Notes under the pieces: generated by a model
What the model saw: only the letters and a program-made list of their open reading frames with translations
The model's database searches: none
Told to the model about the DNA's origin: nothing
Part shown: one piece after another, positions 8,480-17,885 of the stretch
How the letters are laid out: every line of letters starts with the position of its first letter
Position numbering within the stretch: the first letter of the stretch is position 1
NCBI GenBank assembly: GCA_963797015.1
Contig: CAWCNV010000016.1
Location: 62,001 to 126,000 of the forward strand
Reading direction: 5' to 3'
DNA from: JBBPZA01 sp963797015
GTDB lineage: Bacteria; Actinomycetota; Thermoleophilia; Solirubrobacterales; Solirubrobacteraceae
DNA length: 64,000 bases
Made by a program: the position numbers and the translations under genes

Positions 8480-9505
8480 CTAGACCGACGCGCTCAGCGC
8501 ATCGCGCGCACGGGCGACGGCGAGCGTCTCCTCCGGGGACAAGGGCGTGTGCGCGGCCCCACGGACGGCCGCGTAGAAGGCGGCGATCAGCTCGCGCAGT
8601 CCGGGATAGGCGGGCTGCGCGCGGGCCGCCCGGCGCGTCAGGTTGGCGGCGGCCGCGCCCGCGGTCGTCGCCGCCAGCACGAGCGGATGGGCGACCTTGC
8701 GTGCGCGTGACACCGCGGCGCGCTCGAGCACGGCGTAGCCGTGGAAGAAGTCGACTCGAGCGGTCCCGCCGGCGCCGATGAGGCGCAGCTCGTTGGCCGT
8801 CGGCCGCCCGCCCAGGCTCACCAGCAGGCCCACGTCGACACCCTCGGCCGCCGCCGTCGCGCGCAGCTCGCCGGGCCGGGGCCGCGCGGACGACCACTCC
8901 AGAGCGGCCACGCCGCCGGGGACCAGCCGCTCGAGCACCGCCAGGGGATGGGGGAGGATCTCCGCGACGACCTCCTCCGCATCTCGCCCTTCGCCTCCGG
9001 CCGAGCACGCGACCGTGTCGATGTGCAGGACCGGCGCGAGCCTCGGCAGGCTGCTCATCACCCGGGCGAAGCCGGGCTGGAACAGGTACTGGTGGGCGGG
9101 GCACAGGGACCGGCCGCGCGCTGCGGCCGAGGCGAGAAGCCGCTCCGTCGTTGCAGCGTCGGGCGCGAGCGGCTTCTCGCACAGCACGTGCGCCCCCGCC
9201 TCCAGGCAGCGCTCCACCAGCTCGGCATGGGAGCCCAGCGGTGCGCACACGTGAACGACCTCCGGCTCCGCCGCCAGCAGCTCGGCGAGGTCGCCGACGG
9301 CGCGTGCGGGGTCCAGCTCGCGCGCACGCGCGGGGTCGAGGTCGGCGAGCGCGACCAGCACGCCGCCGGCACGCTCGAGCTCGCGCGCGTGCCAGCGGCC
9401 CATCAGGCCGGCGCCGACCACGCCGGCGCGGACCGCCCCGCTCACGCCGGGCGGGCCTGCGCCCTGTCCGCTTGCGCCCTGTCCGCTCGCGCCCGGCCCG
9501 CTCAC
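8480..9505 (-). CDS. Gfo/Idh/MocA-family NAD(P)-dependent oxidoreductase
   Basis: Rossmann motif GVVGAGLMGRWH near the N-terminus and the family signature CEKPLAPD, which provides the catalytic-site lysine. These enzymes oxidise or reduce sugars and sugar nucleotides using NAD(P). Two GTG starts compete. GTG 9505 overlaps the stop of the upstream gene as GTGA (341 residues). GTG 9445 starts just before the Rossmann fold (321 residues). The 20 residues between them are encoded by three copies of a 15-base repeat. Coupling favours 9505, homology favours 9445. The setting beside glycosyltransferases suggests a role in making a modified sugar. Confidence 0.85.
   Translation of the reverse strand: MSGPGASGQGASGQGAGPPGVSGAVRAGVVGAGLMGRWHARELERAGGVLVALADLDPARARELDPARAVGDLAELLAAEPEVVHVCAPLGSHAELVERCLEAGAHVLCEKPLAPDAATTERLLASAAARGRSLCPAHQYLFQPGFARVMSSLPRLAPVLHIDTVACSAGGEGRDAEEVVAEILPHPLAVLERLVPGGVAALEWSSARPRPGELRATAAAEGVDVGLLVSLGGRPTANELRLIGAGGTARVDFFHGYAVLERAAVSRARKVAHPLVLAATTAGAAAANLTRRAARAQPAYPGLRELIAAFYAAVRGAAHTPLSPEETLAVARARDALSASV
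9458..9502. repeat. Three tandem 15-base repeats
   Basis: Units at 9458-9472, 9473-9487 and 9488-9502. The first two are identical and the third differs at three positions. They lie between the two candidate GTG starts of the oxidoreductase and are flanked by matching CCCGCTCACGCCGG blocks, each of which holds one start codon. Read on the minus strand they encode a Gly/Ser/Ala-rich pentapeptide repeat (ASGQG). Confidence 0.75.
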
Positions 9506-11091
9506 GCCGGCCTCCCCTCGCCGAGCGTCACCCCCGGCCGGCACGCGGCCAGCACCTCCCAGATGCCCGCTCGGGCCACCGGGTCGAAGGTCCGGTCGGC
9601 GACGGGGAAGAGGCGGATCCCGAGGCGCCGGACCGTCGGCGTGCGGAGTACGCGCGTGTCGACCCGGAGGACCGCGCCCGGCACCTTGGGCGCGTCGCTC
9701 TTCACATCCTCGATGTGGCGGTGCAGGCGCCACGCGAGCGCGGGCTCGTTGCCGGGGTTGGTGTACGGCGTCCCGCATGCGCGAACGCGCGCTCGTCCGC
9801 CGGCGGCGGCGACGGCGTCGCCGAGCGTGCGGTCGTGCTCCGAGCGGGCCTTCACCACCTTGACCACGTAGCGCACCCGCCGCGTGCGGTCGGGAAGCGT
9901 CGGCAGCGTTCCGGCCAGCAGCACCACCGCCACCAGCCCGGCCGCGAGCGCCGCTGCCCGGCCGCCGGCGCCGCGCCGCGCCACCGCCTCGCCGACGACC
10001 GGCGGCACGGCCGGGTTGCCGTTCCGCGCCAGGCGCGGCGCGGCCCGGCGCGCCAGCAGGCGCGCCAGCGCCTCGGCCACCCACACCGCCCCGACGCCCG
10101 CCAGCACGCCGATCAGCGCCGCGGCCGGGTGCTGGAAACGGGAGATCCCGGCGTAGTTGGCGAACTTGCTGGTGACCGCGACCAGCGCCACCCACGCAAG
10201 CGCTCCGGCGAACAGCGCGAGCACGGTCAGCTCGCGCTCACCCGCGGGGACGAGCGGGCCGCTCAGCTCCCGGCCGCGCCCGCGCAGCGCGGCGCGCAGC
10301 CCGCTGCGCCGGACCGCCACGAAGGCGATCGCCGCCGCCGCCAGCGCCGCGAGCTGCAGCACCGGCGGCACCAGCTCGTAGGCGCGCTTGACCGGCTCGG
10401 TCAGCGTCGTCCCGCTGATCCCGCCCTGGGCCTTCTGCGAGGACTTGAGCGGGTCGCCGGCGGTGACGATGTCGGGCAGGAACCACAGCGGGGCCAGTGC
10501 GAGCCCGAGCGCGACCACCAGCAGCCGCAGCGACGGCCGCCGCCACAGCAGCCACAGTCCGTACAGGCCGAGGAACGGCCACACCTCTGGCCGCAGCAGG
10601 GCGGCGCCGAAGCCCAGGACGAAGGCCTGCCCCTCCCGGCGCTCCAGATGGCGCTCGACCGCCCACAGGATCAGCGCGCACAGGACGCCCTCCTCGCGGC
10701 CCATCGCAGCGATGTTGACCCAGCTCGGGAGCAGCGCGAGGCCGACCGCGACGGCGGCGATCCAGGCCGCGGCCGTCCCCGCGAGCAGCCGCGCCACACG
10801 CCACGCCATGACCAGCGCGAACAACGCGCCCGCGCGTGCGACGAGCTCCCACAGCACCGGCGCCGCCCCGCCCAGCGGCGAGAAGACCGCGAGCACCAGC
10901 GGCGGCAGCGGCTTCCACGACGGGCCCGAGACCGTGTTGAGGTCGAGTCCGAGCAGCTCGCGGCCCCACACGACCCAGGCCCAGGGGTCGGGCAGCAGCG
11001 CGAACGGCTCGACCAGGAAGGACAGCGCGGCGACGGCCAGGCACGCGGCGAGCGCGAGCAGCGTCGGCCGCCGGGCGAGGGACGGTGGCAC
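9502..11091 (-). CDS. Polytopic membrane protein, probable GT-C-like glycosyltransferase
   Basis: A 529-residue protein with about ten hydrophobic helices and a C-terminal soluble part. WGRELLGLDLNTVSGPSWKP follows the first helix, where GT-C enzymes have their acidic catalytic loop; the segment GISRFQHPAAAL is also outward. No close family recognised. The position directly before an oxidoreductase (GTGA overlap at 9502-9505) and divergent from the glycan operon at 11218 suggests transfer of lipid-linked sugars at the outer membrane face. That role is inferred from topology and neighbours only. Confidence 0.65.
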   Translation of the reverse strand: MPPSLARRPTLLALAACLAVAALSFLVEPFALLPDPWAWVVWGRELLGLDLNTVSGPSWKPLPPLVLAVFSPLGGAAPVLWELVARAGALFALVMAWRVARLLAGTAAAWIAAVAVGLALLPSWVNIAAMGREEGVLCALILWAVERHLERREGQAFVLGFGAALLRPEVWPFLGLYGLWLLWRRPSLRLLVVALGLALAPLWFLPDIVTAGDPLKSSQKAQGGISGTTLTEPVKRAYELVPPVLQLAALAAAAIAFVAVRRSGLRAALRGRGRELSGPLVPAGERELTVLALFAGALAWVALVAVTSKFANYAGISRFQHPAAALIGVLAGVGAVWVAEALARLLARRAAPRLARNGNPAVPPVVGEAVARRGAGGRAAALAAGLVAVVLLAGTLPTLPDRTRRVRYVVKVVKARSEHDRTLGDAVAAAGGRARVRACGTPYTNPGNEPALAWRLHRHIEDVKSDAPKVPGAVLRVDTRVLRTPTVRRLGIRLFPVADRTFDPVARAGIWEVLAACRPGVTLGEGRPA

Positions 11092-11217
11092 GGGCGCGGC
11101 AGCTTATCCCCGCCGGCCCCCGCCGGGGCAGCAGCTAGACTGGCCGCGCCTCCGGAGTACCCCGCACGCGCCCAGCCGGGCGCGGCAGCCGAGCCGGCAG
11201 GGACGCCGGAGCCAACA

Positions 11218-12816
11218 GTGACCCCAGCGACTCGAAGCGACAGCGAGAGCATCGGCACGGCCGTGCTCGGCGGTGGCCCGGCGGGCCTGACCGCCGGCTA
11301 CGTGCTTGCCCTGCGCGGCCGGCGCGGGCGCGTGTTCGAGGCGTCCGACATCGTCGGCGGCATCGCCCAGACGCGCGAGGTGCGCGGCTACCGCTTCGAC
11401 CTCGGCGGCCATCGCTTCTTCACCAAGCTGCGCCCGGTCGAGAAGTTGTGGGAGGCGATCATGGGCGATGACTTCCTCACCCGCCCGCGCCTCTCGCGCA
11501 TCTACTACGGCCACAAGTTCATGGCCTACCCGCTGGTGGCCAAGGACGTGCTGCCGCGCCTGGGCTTCTACGAGTCCGCGCTGTGCGCGCTGTCCTACCT
11601 GTGGAGCCGGGCCAAGAAGCCGTTCCGCCGCCGGGAGCCCGAGACCTTCGAGGAGTGGGTGACCGAGAAGTTCGGCCACCGCCTGTACAGCTCGTTCTTC
11701 GGCCCCTACTCGGAGAAGGTGTGGGGGATCCCGGGGAGCGAGATCCGCGCCCAGTGGGCCGCGCAGCGGATCAAGGACTTCAGCCTCTTCGTGGCCGTGC
11801 TGTCGATCCTGCGCCTCAAGCGCAACACGGTCACGACGCTGATCGAGCAGTTCCGCTACCCGCGCCTGGGTCCGGGGCAGATGTGGGAGCGCTTCGCCGC
11901 CTACCTCGACCATCACGACGTCCCGGTGCAGCTCGAGCACCGCGTCAAGGCAATCCGCCACAGCGACTTCCGCGCCACGAGCGTCGTCGTGGAGCGCGGC
12001 GGCGAGGAGGTCGAGTTCGAGGTCGACGGCGTGCTCTCGAGCCTGCCGCTGTCCGAGATGGTGCTGCGCCTCGATCCGCCCCCGCCCGACGAGGTTCGGC
12101 ACGCAGCGCGTCGCCTGCGCTACCGCGACTACGTGCTGGTCGCGCTGATGACGACGCAGGAGGAGCCGTTCCCCGACAACTGGATCTACCTCCACGATCC
12201 GGGGACGCGCGCCGGCCGCGTGCAGAACTTCGGCGCCTGGAGCCGCGACATGGTCAAGCCGGGCACCACCTGCCTGGGCGTCGAGTACTTCTGCTTCGAG
12301 GGCGACGACCTGTGGGAGATGCCCGAGCAGCGCGCGATCGAGCTCGCGACCGAGGAGCTCGGGCGGATCGGGCTGATCGACCCCGAGCTGGTCTTCGACG
12401 GCGCGAAGGTCAACGTCCCCAAGGCCTATCCGATGTACGACGCGACCTACGTCGAGAACGTCGAGATCCTGCGCCACTACGTGGAGGGCTTCGGCAACCT
12501 CAAGACCTTCGGCCGCAACGGCCTTCACCGCTACAACAACCAGGACCACTCCATGTGGTCGGCCATCCTGGCCACCCTGAACCTCGCCGACGGGACGGAT
12601 TACGACGTGTGGACGATCAACACGGAGGACGCCTACCACGAGGAAGGGGAGGTGGTCGACGAGCTGCTGAGCATCGAGCTGGTCCCGCCCGCCGTCGTCG
12701 AGGAGGCAGCCGAGGTCCGCGAGCTCGAACACGCCGGAGAGCGACCGCCCGAGCCCTCGCGCGACGGTGAGCCGCGGATAGCGCGGGCGGGCGTCCGGTC
12801 GACGCCCGCTGGATGA
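11218..12816 (+). CDS. FAD-dependent oxidoreductase, UDP-galactopyranose mutase / protoporphyrinogen oxidase-like
   Basis: A 532-residue protein from GTG 11218. GGGPAGL at residues 18-24 is the FAD-binding dinucleotide fold; an adenine-contacting acid follows in RVFEASDIVGG, and LGGHRFFTK is the second FAD motif. These features fit the NAD(P)-binding amine-oxidase superfamily that contains UDP-galactopyranose mutase and its relatives in polysaccharide clusters. It begins a plus-strand operon in which every following gene to 20058 starts within four bases of the previous stop, so it most likely remodels a sugar nucleotide or lipid-linked sugar. The exact reaction cannot be read from sequence. 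The last 40 residues are a disordered tail. Confidence 0.8.
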   Translation: MTPATRSDSESIGTAVLGGGPAGLTAGYVLALRGRRGRVFEASDIVGGIAQTREVRGYRFDLGGHRFFTKLRPVEKLWEAIMGDDFLTRPRLSRIYYGHKFMAYPLVAKDVLPRLGFYESALCALSYLWSRAKKPFRRREPETFEEWVTEKFGHRLYSSFFGPYSEKVWGIPGSEIRAQWAAQRIKDFSLFVAVLSILRLKRNTVTTLIEQFRYPRLGPGQMWERFAAYLDHHDVPVQLEHRVKAIRHSDFRATSVVVERGGEEVEFEVDGVLSSLPLSEMVLRLDPPPPDEVRHAARRLRYRDYVLVALMTTQEEPFPDNWIYLHDPGTRAGRVQNFGAWSRDMVKPGTTCLGVEYFCFEGDDLWEMPEQRAIELATEELGRIGLIDPELVFDGAKVNVPKAYPMYDATYVENVEILRHYVEGFGNLKTFGRNGLHRYNNQDHSMWSAILATLNLADGTDYDVWTINTEDAYHEEGEVVDELLSIELVPPAVVEEAAEVRELEHAGERPPEPSRDGEPRIARAGVRSTPAG

Positions 12817-14657
12817 ACGCACCGGGCCCGGCTCCGGCGCTCTCGGTAGTCATCGGCTCCAACGGCTCGCCCGGGTCGGTCGAGCGCTGCCTGGCCGCGC
12901 TCGAGCCTCAGCGCGATGGTTCGGAGGTGATCGTCTGCGAGCCGCAGGCCAGTCCAACCGCGGCGCGGGAGCGTTTCGGGTGGGCGACGTGGCTCGAGCT
13001 GCCGGGCGCGCTCGTCCCCGAGCTGTGGCGCGAGGGGATCGACCGCGCGCGCGGGCGGATCGTGGCGCTGACTATCTCGCCGATGGTGCCGGCCGCCGAC
13101 TGGCTGGCGACGCTGCTCGCCGAGCACGCCCAGCGCGACGCCGTCGCCGGCGCGATCGACCCGGGCGACCGCCTGCGCCCGGCCGACTGGGCCGAGTACT
13201 TCTGCCGCTACGCCAAGGACATGCGGCCGTTCGAGCCCCACGCGACCGTGGACCTGCCCGGCGACAACGCCTCCTACAAGCGCGAGCTGCTCGAGCGCAC
13301 GCGCGACCTGTACCGCGAGGGGTTCTGGGAGCCGGTCGTGCACCGGCGGCTGGAGGAGGAGGGCGTCGAGCTGTGGCAGTCGCCGCTGCCCGTCGTCCGC
13401 CAGGGGCGCTCGGCCGGCGCGCGTGCCTTCGCCTCCCAGCGCCTGCATCACGGGCGCGCCCACGGACGCCAGCGCGGGGCGCACTTCTCGCGCCCGCGCA
13501 ATCTCGCGGGCGTGCTCGGGGCTCCGCTCGTCCCGGTGCTGCTCGCGCTGCGCGTGCTGCGGACGGTGTTCGCGCGCGGCCGTCACCGCGCCCGGGCTCT
13601 GCTCTCGCTGCCGTGGATCCTGTGGTTCGACGTCGCCTGGGCCGCGGGCGAGGCGCGCGGGCACCTCGACGCGCTGCGTGCCCGCCACGCCGCGGCCGCT
13701 TCGCCCCCGGCGAAAGCGGCCGCCCCCGCCCCTGGCCGCGCCACACCCCTCGCCCTCGCGCCCGGCGAGCCCTCCGGCGATCCGCCGCTGTCGGTCGTCG
13801 TCGCTTCGGTCAACGGCTTCCCGTACCTCGGTGAGTGCCTGGGTGCGCTCGCCCACCACGCGCCCGAGGCCGAGGTCGTGGTCGCCGACTGGACCGACGA
13901 GCAGACGCGCGCGCTGGTACGCGCTCGGTGGCCGCGGGTGAGGCTTCTGTCCTTCGACCGTCCGATGGCGATCCCCGAGTTGCGCGCGGCCGGGATCGCC
14001 GCCGCCCGCGCGCCCCGTGTCGCGGTGATCGAGGACCACTGCGTCGTAGGGCGCGACTGGTCGCGTGCGATCGTCGCCGCGCACCGCGCCGGGCACCCGG
14101 TGGTCGGCGGGCCGGTCCGCAACGCCGCCGGGCGGCTGCGCGATTGGGCGGCGTTCTTCGTCGAGTACGCCGACTTCATGGAGCCGATGCCCCACGGTGA
14201 GGTGGCGGGCCTGACCGGGATGAACGTCAGCTATGACCGCGGCGCGATCGCGGCCATGCAGCCGCTGCTCGACGAGGGTCGCTGGGAGAGCTGGCTGCAT
14301 CCGCACCTGGCGCGGGAGGGGTTCGGGTTCTTCGCCGACCCGGCGATCGCGCTCGACCACGTGATGCGCTTCGACGTGGGGTTCTTCGTGTCCCAGCGTT
14401 ACCACTACGCGCGCTCGCACGCCGGCGCGCGCAATCCCGAGCTCGGCGTGCGGCGGCTGGTCTACGTGGCCGGCTCGCCGCTGATCGTGCCGCTGATGTA
14501 CGCGCGCACCGCGCGCGCGGTGCTGGCGCGCCCACGTCACGTGGCGCGCTTCGCGGCTGTGACTCCGCTCGTGCTCGCCTACCTCGCCGTATGGGCGCTG
14601 GGCGAGGCGGTCGGCTATGCGCTCGGGGGTGGCCGGTCGCTGTTGAAGGTCCGCTGA
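12813..14657 (+). CDS. Double-domain GT2-like glycosyltransferase
   Basis: A 614-residue protein starting in the ATGA overlap with the preceding gene. It is an internal duplication. Each half has a GT-A start (LSVVIGSNGSPGSVERCL near 10; LSVVVASVNGFPYLGECL near 325), a middle with a YADFMEP or YAKDMRPFEP segment and 'N.SY.R', an arginine/histidine-rich 'SQR.HH.R.H' stretch, and a C-terminal pair of hydrophobic helices. The second half has IEDHCVVGRDW where the metal-binding acid pair normally lies. The first half has ALTISPMVP there and lacks it, so it may be a non-catalytic or regulatory copy. A Pro/Ala linker (about 290-320) joins the halves. Confidence 0.8.
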   Translation: MNAPGPAPALSVVIGSNGSPGSVERCLAALEPQRDGSEVIVCEPQASPTAARERFGWATWLELPGALVPELWREGIDRARGRIVALTISPMVPAADWLATLLAEHAQRDAVAGAIDPGDRLRPADWAEYFCRYAKDMRPFEPHATVDLPGDNASYKRELLERTRDLYREGFWEPVVHRRLEEEGVELWQSPLPVVRQGRSAGARAFASQRLHHGRAHGRQRGAHFSRPRNLAGVLGAPLVPVLLALRVLRTVFARGRHRARALLSLPWILWFDVAWAAGEARGHLDALRARHAAAASPPAKAAAPAPGRATPLALAPGEPSGDPPLSVVVASVNGFPYLGECLGALAHHAPEAEVVVADWTDEQTRALVRARWPRVRLLSFDRPMAIPELRAAGIAAARAPRVAVIEDHCVVGRDWSRAIVAAHRAGHPVVGGPVRNAAGRLRDWAAFFVEYADFMEPMPHGEVAGLTGMNVSYDRGAIAAMQPLLDEGRWESWLHPHLAREGFGFFADPAIALDHVMRFDVGFFVSQRYHYARSHAGARNPELGVRRLVYVAGSPLIVPLMYARTARAVLARPRHVARFAAVTPLVLAYLAVWALGEAVGYALGGGRSLLKVR

Positions 14658-15856
14658 TGAGGATCGGCGTCGACGCGACGAGCTGGGGCAATCGGCGCGG
14701 CTTCGGGCGCTTCGCCCGCAACGCGGTCGGGCGCATGGTGGCGCTGTACCCCGAGGACGAGTGGGTGCTGCTCGTCGATGCGGCGACGCTCGAGCAGCCG
14801 GCCGCCGGCGGCGGAGCGGCAGCGGACGGGGCGCCGCTTCCTCTTGGCATCCGCGTCCGGCCCGTCCAGCTCGCGCGACCGCCGGGTGAGGCGGCTTCCG
14901 CCGACTCCGCGCGCAGTCCGGTCGACCTCGCGCGCCTGAGCGTCGCGGCCGCGCGCTCGCGGCTCGACGCGATGCTGTTTCCCTCGGTGTACACGTACTT
15001 CCCCGTCCCGCTCGTGCCCGAGGTCGTGGGCGTGCACGACCTGATCGCCGACCAGCTCCCGCACCTGACGCTTCCCACCCGCCGCTCGCGTGCCCTCTGG
15101 CGTGCGAAAGAGACCGCCGCGCTCCGGCGGGCGGCACGCGTGTTCACGGTGTCGCAGGCCTCGCGCACGGTGCTCGGCGAGCGCACAGGGCTGAGCACGA
15201 GATCGATCGCCGTCGTGCCCGAGGCGCCCGACCCGGTCTTCGCGCCGCGCGGCGCCGCGGCGATCGAGCGCGAGCTCGGCCCGCTCGGGCTCGAGCCCGG
15301 CCGCTACCTCCTCTTCGCCGGCGGCGTCAGCCCGCACAAGAACGTGCCACGCCTGCTCGAGGCCTACGCGGCGCTGTGGGAGGAGCGCGACGCACCACCG
15401 CTGGTGATCGTCGGCGACCTCACCGACGACCCGTTCCTCTCCGCCGCCGGCGAGGTTCGCGCGCGCATCGCCGAGCTCGGCCTCGGTGAGGCCGTCGTGC
15501 TCCCGGGCTTCGTCTCCGACGAGACGCTGGCCTGCCTGTACTCGTCCGCCTCCGCGGTCGTGCTCCCGTCGCTGATCGAGGGCTTCGGGCTTCCCGCCGT
15601 CGAGGCGGCGGCGTGCGGCGCGCCGGTGCTGCTCTCCGACCTTCCATCGCACCGCGCCTCGCTGGGCGACGGCGCGCTCTACTTCGACCCCGAGGATCCC
15701 GGCGCGATCGCCACGGCGATCGCGTGGGCACTGGACGAGCCCGACCGCACGCTGGCGCTCGCCCGCCACGGCGCCGAGGCGGTGGCGCCGCTGACCTGGG
15801 ACGCGTCCGCGATCGCGCTGCACGCGGTCGTCGAAGCGGCGGTCGCGTTGCGATGA
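14657..15856 (+). CDS. Glycosyltransferase family 4 protein
   Basis: A 399-residue GT-B enzyme whose ATG at 14657 overlaps the previous stop (TGATG). The N-terminal acceptor domain begins MRIGVDATSWGNRRGFGRF. The C-terminal donor domain has GGVSPHKNVPRLLEAY and EGFGLPAVEAAACGAPV, the E-x7-E motif that binds the nucleotide sugar. It transfers a hexose or deoxyhexose from a nucleotide donor to a lipid-linked or growing glycan on the cytosolic side. The sugar is not predictable. It is part of the coupled operon. Confidence 0.9.
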   Translation: MRIGVDATSWGNRRGFGRFARNAVGRMVALYPEDEWVLLVDAATLEQPAAGGGAAADGAPLPLGIRVRPVQLARPPGEAASADSARSPVDLARLSVAAARSRLDAMLFPSVYTYFPVPLVPEVVGVHDLIADQLPHLTLPTRRSRALWRAKETAALRRAARVFTVSQASRTVLGERTGLSTRSIAVVPEAPDPVFAPRGAAAIERELGPLGLEPGRYLLFAGGVSPHKNVPRLLEAYAALWEERDAPPLVIVGDLTDDPFLSAAGEVRARIAELGLGEAVVLPGFVSDETLACLYSSASAVVLPSLIEGFGLPAVEAAACGAPVLLSDLPSHRASLGDGALYFDPEDPGAIATAIAWALDEPDRTLALARHGAEAVAPLTWDASAIALHAVVEAAVALR

Positions 15857-17118
15857 GCCGCCCGCTGCGCTTCTGCATGGCCACGACCTTCTATCCGCCG
15901 TGGAGCTTCGGCGGCGACGCGATCCAGGTGCGCCGGCTAGCGCACGCGCTGGCCGACCGCGGGCACGAGGTCACGATCGTGCACTCGGGCGAGGGCTACG
16001 CGGCGATGGCGGGCGGGCGGCCCGACGGCGCCGAGGAGGACCATCCCGGCATCCGCGTGCTGCGGGTCGATGCGGGAGCTGGCCGCGTTTCGCCACTGGC
16101 CACCTACCTCACCGGCCGCCCGCTGCTTGCCGGCCGCCCGCTGGCCGCCGCGCTCGACGGGGGCTTCGACGTGATCCACTTCCACAACCCTTCGCTGCTG
16201 GGCGGGCCGGTCGCCCTGCAGCTCGGCGCCGGGCTCAAGCTCTACACCGCCCACGAGCAGTGGCTCGTGTGCCCGACGCACGTGCTGTGGAAGTACCAGC
16301 GGCGGGTGTGCGAGAAGCCCGACTGCTGGCGCTGCACGCTGACCTACCGCCGCCCGCCGCAGCTGTGGCGCTCGACGCGACTGCTCGAGCGCTCCGTGTC
16401 GCACCTCGACGCGCTGATCTGCCCGAGCGAGACCTCGGTGCGCCTGCACGAGCGCTTCGCGCCGCTCGTCCGCGTCGAGCGGCTCGGGCACTTCCTCCCC
16501 GACCCGGGGGAGGGGCCCGCTGCGGACCGCCGCCCCTACTTCCTCTACGCAGGCCGGCTCGAGTCGATCAAGGGCGTCGACGCGCTCCTGCGCGCGTTCC
16601 GATCCCCCCGCCGCCGCGGGGAGGAGCTGCTGATCGCGGGTACGGGAACGCTCGAAGCGAGGCTGCGGGAGCAGGCTCGTGGCTTGCCCAACGTGAACTT
16701 TCTCGGCTGGCAGTCGCCCGCCGCCCTCGACGCCCTGTACCGTGGCGCGCTCGCCGTGCTCGTTCCAACCGCGGGTCACGAGTCGTTCGGCCTCGTCGCC
16801 GTCGAGGCCTTCGCGCGCGCCACGCCGGTGATCGCGCGCGACTTCGGCGCGCTGCGCGAGCTGGTCGAGGACAGCGGCGGAGGCCTGGGCTTCACCACCG
16901 ACGAGCAGCTCGGCGACGCGCTCGAGCGGCTCGCCTCGGAGCCTGAGCTGCGCACGCGCCTGGGCCGGAAGGGCCGCGCGGCCTACGAGACCCGCTACAC
17001 CGAGCCTCGTCATGTCACGGCCTACCTGGAGCTGATCGCCGCGCTGGCGCGGGAGCGCGGGGACCGGGAGCTGGCGTCGCTCGCGGCCGGCGGCGCGAGC
17101 GCGGAGGCCGCCGCGTGA
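15853..17118 (+). CDS. Glycosyltransferase family 4 protein with cysteine-rich insert
   Basis: A 421-residue GT-B enzyme; ATG 15853 overlaps the previous stop by four bases. The acceptor side opens with FYPPWSFGGDAIQVRRLAHAL. The donor side has LYAGRLESIKGVDALL and ESFGLVAVEAFARATPV (E-x7-E). Between them, about residues 137-160, is a cysteine-rich segment with CPTHVLW, a CEKPDCWRCTL run and RRPPQLWRST. I have seen this only in a subset of GT4 enzymes, and it could bind zinc. The C-terminal 30 residues are an alanine-rich tail. Second GT4 of the operon. Confidence 0.9.
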   Translation: MSRPLRFCMATTFYPPWSFGGDAIQVRRLAHALADRGHEVTIVHSGEGYAAMAGGRPDGAEEDHPGIRVLRVDAGAGRVSPLATYLTGRPLLAGRPLAAALDGGFDVIHFHNPSLLGGPVALQLGAGLKLYTAHEQWLVCPTHVLWKYQRRVCEKPDCWRCTLTYRRPPQLWRSTRLLERSVSHLDALICPSETSVRLHERFAPLVRVERLGHFLPDPGEGPAADRRPYFLYAGRLESIKGVDALLRAFRSPRRRGEELLIAGTGTLEARLREQARGLPNVNFLGWQSPAALDALYRGALAVLVPTAGHESFGLVAVEAFARATPVIARDFGALRELVEDSGGGLGFTTDEQLGDALERLASEPELRTRLGRKGRAAYETRYTEPRHVTAYLELIAALARERGDRELASLAAGGASAEAAA

Positions 17119-17885
17119 CGGCGGTGATCCTCACCTACCACGCGATCGACGACGGACCGCCCCCGCTGTGCGTCGATCCCAAGACGTTCCGCGCGCACCT
17201 CGACGCGATCGGGCGCACCGGTGCCGAGGTGCTGACGGTCTCGGAGCTCGTCGAGGCGCTGGGCGGCGAGGAGCCTCCCGAGCGCGCCGTGGCCATCACC
17301 TTCGACGACGGGCTTCGCTCGGTGGTGCGCGAGGCCGCGCCGATGCTGCATGCGCGCGGGATGCCCGCGACGGTCTTCGCCGTCGCCGGCCACCTCGGCC
17401 GCGAGAACGACTGGCCGAGCCAGCTCCCGGGCGCCCCGCGCCGGCCGCTGGCCGACGCCAAGGCCCTCGCGGCGCTGGCGGACGAGGGCTGGGAGGTCGG
17501 CTCGCACGGCTACGAGCACGCGCCGCTCAGCGAGGCCGACGACGCGCTCCTGGAGCGCGAGCTCGTCGCCTCGCGGCACAAGCTGGAGACAGTCGTCGAG
17601 GCGCCGGTGACGACGTTCGCCTTCCCCTACGGCGCGCTGCCCCACGCGGCGGGGCTGGACGCCGTGCGCAGCGCCTACTCGGCCGCCTGCACCACCGAGC
17701 TGCGCACCGTCCCCTCCGACCCGGATCCCCTGACGTTGCCGCGCGTCGACGTCCACTACATCCGCAGGCCCGAGCTCATCGAGCGCGCGCTCCACGGCTA
17801 CCTGGACGCCTACCTGTGGACGCGCGGGCTGGGAGCGCGCGTGCGGCGTGCCGTCCGCCGCGACTACGCGACCGGCGAGCGATGA
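17115..17885 (+). CDS. Polysaccharide deacetylase (NodB / CE4 domain)
   Basis: A 256-residue protein from GTG 17115, overlapping the previous gene by GTGA. ITFDDG (D64, D65) is the metal and catalytic acid motif, SHGYEHAPL (H131, H135) supplies the histidine ligands, and FAFPYGA is the third conserved motif. CE4 enzymes remove N- or O-acetyl groups from glycans, using a divalent metal. There is no signal peptide, so it may act on a lipid-linked intermediate or sugar substrate inside the cell. The operon position supports modification of the same glycan made by its neighbours. Confidence 0.88.
   Translation: MTAVILTYHAIDDGPPPLCVDPKTFRAHLDAIGRTGAEVLTVSELVEALGGEEPPERAVAITFDDGLRSVVREAAPMLHARGMPATVFAVAGHLGRENDWPSQLPGAPRRPLADAKALAALADEGWEVGSHGYEHAPLSEADDALLERELVASRHKLETVVEAPVTTFAFPYGALPHAAGLDAVRSAYSAACTTELRTVPSDPDPLTLPRVDVHYIRRPELIERALHGYLDAYLWTRGLGARVRRAVRRDYATGER

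Noticed and set aside
9151..11217. N-terminal extension of the FAD enzyme frame (open from 9151)
   Set aside because: This part is antisense to two minus-strand genes and the FAD motif begins right after GTG 11218.
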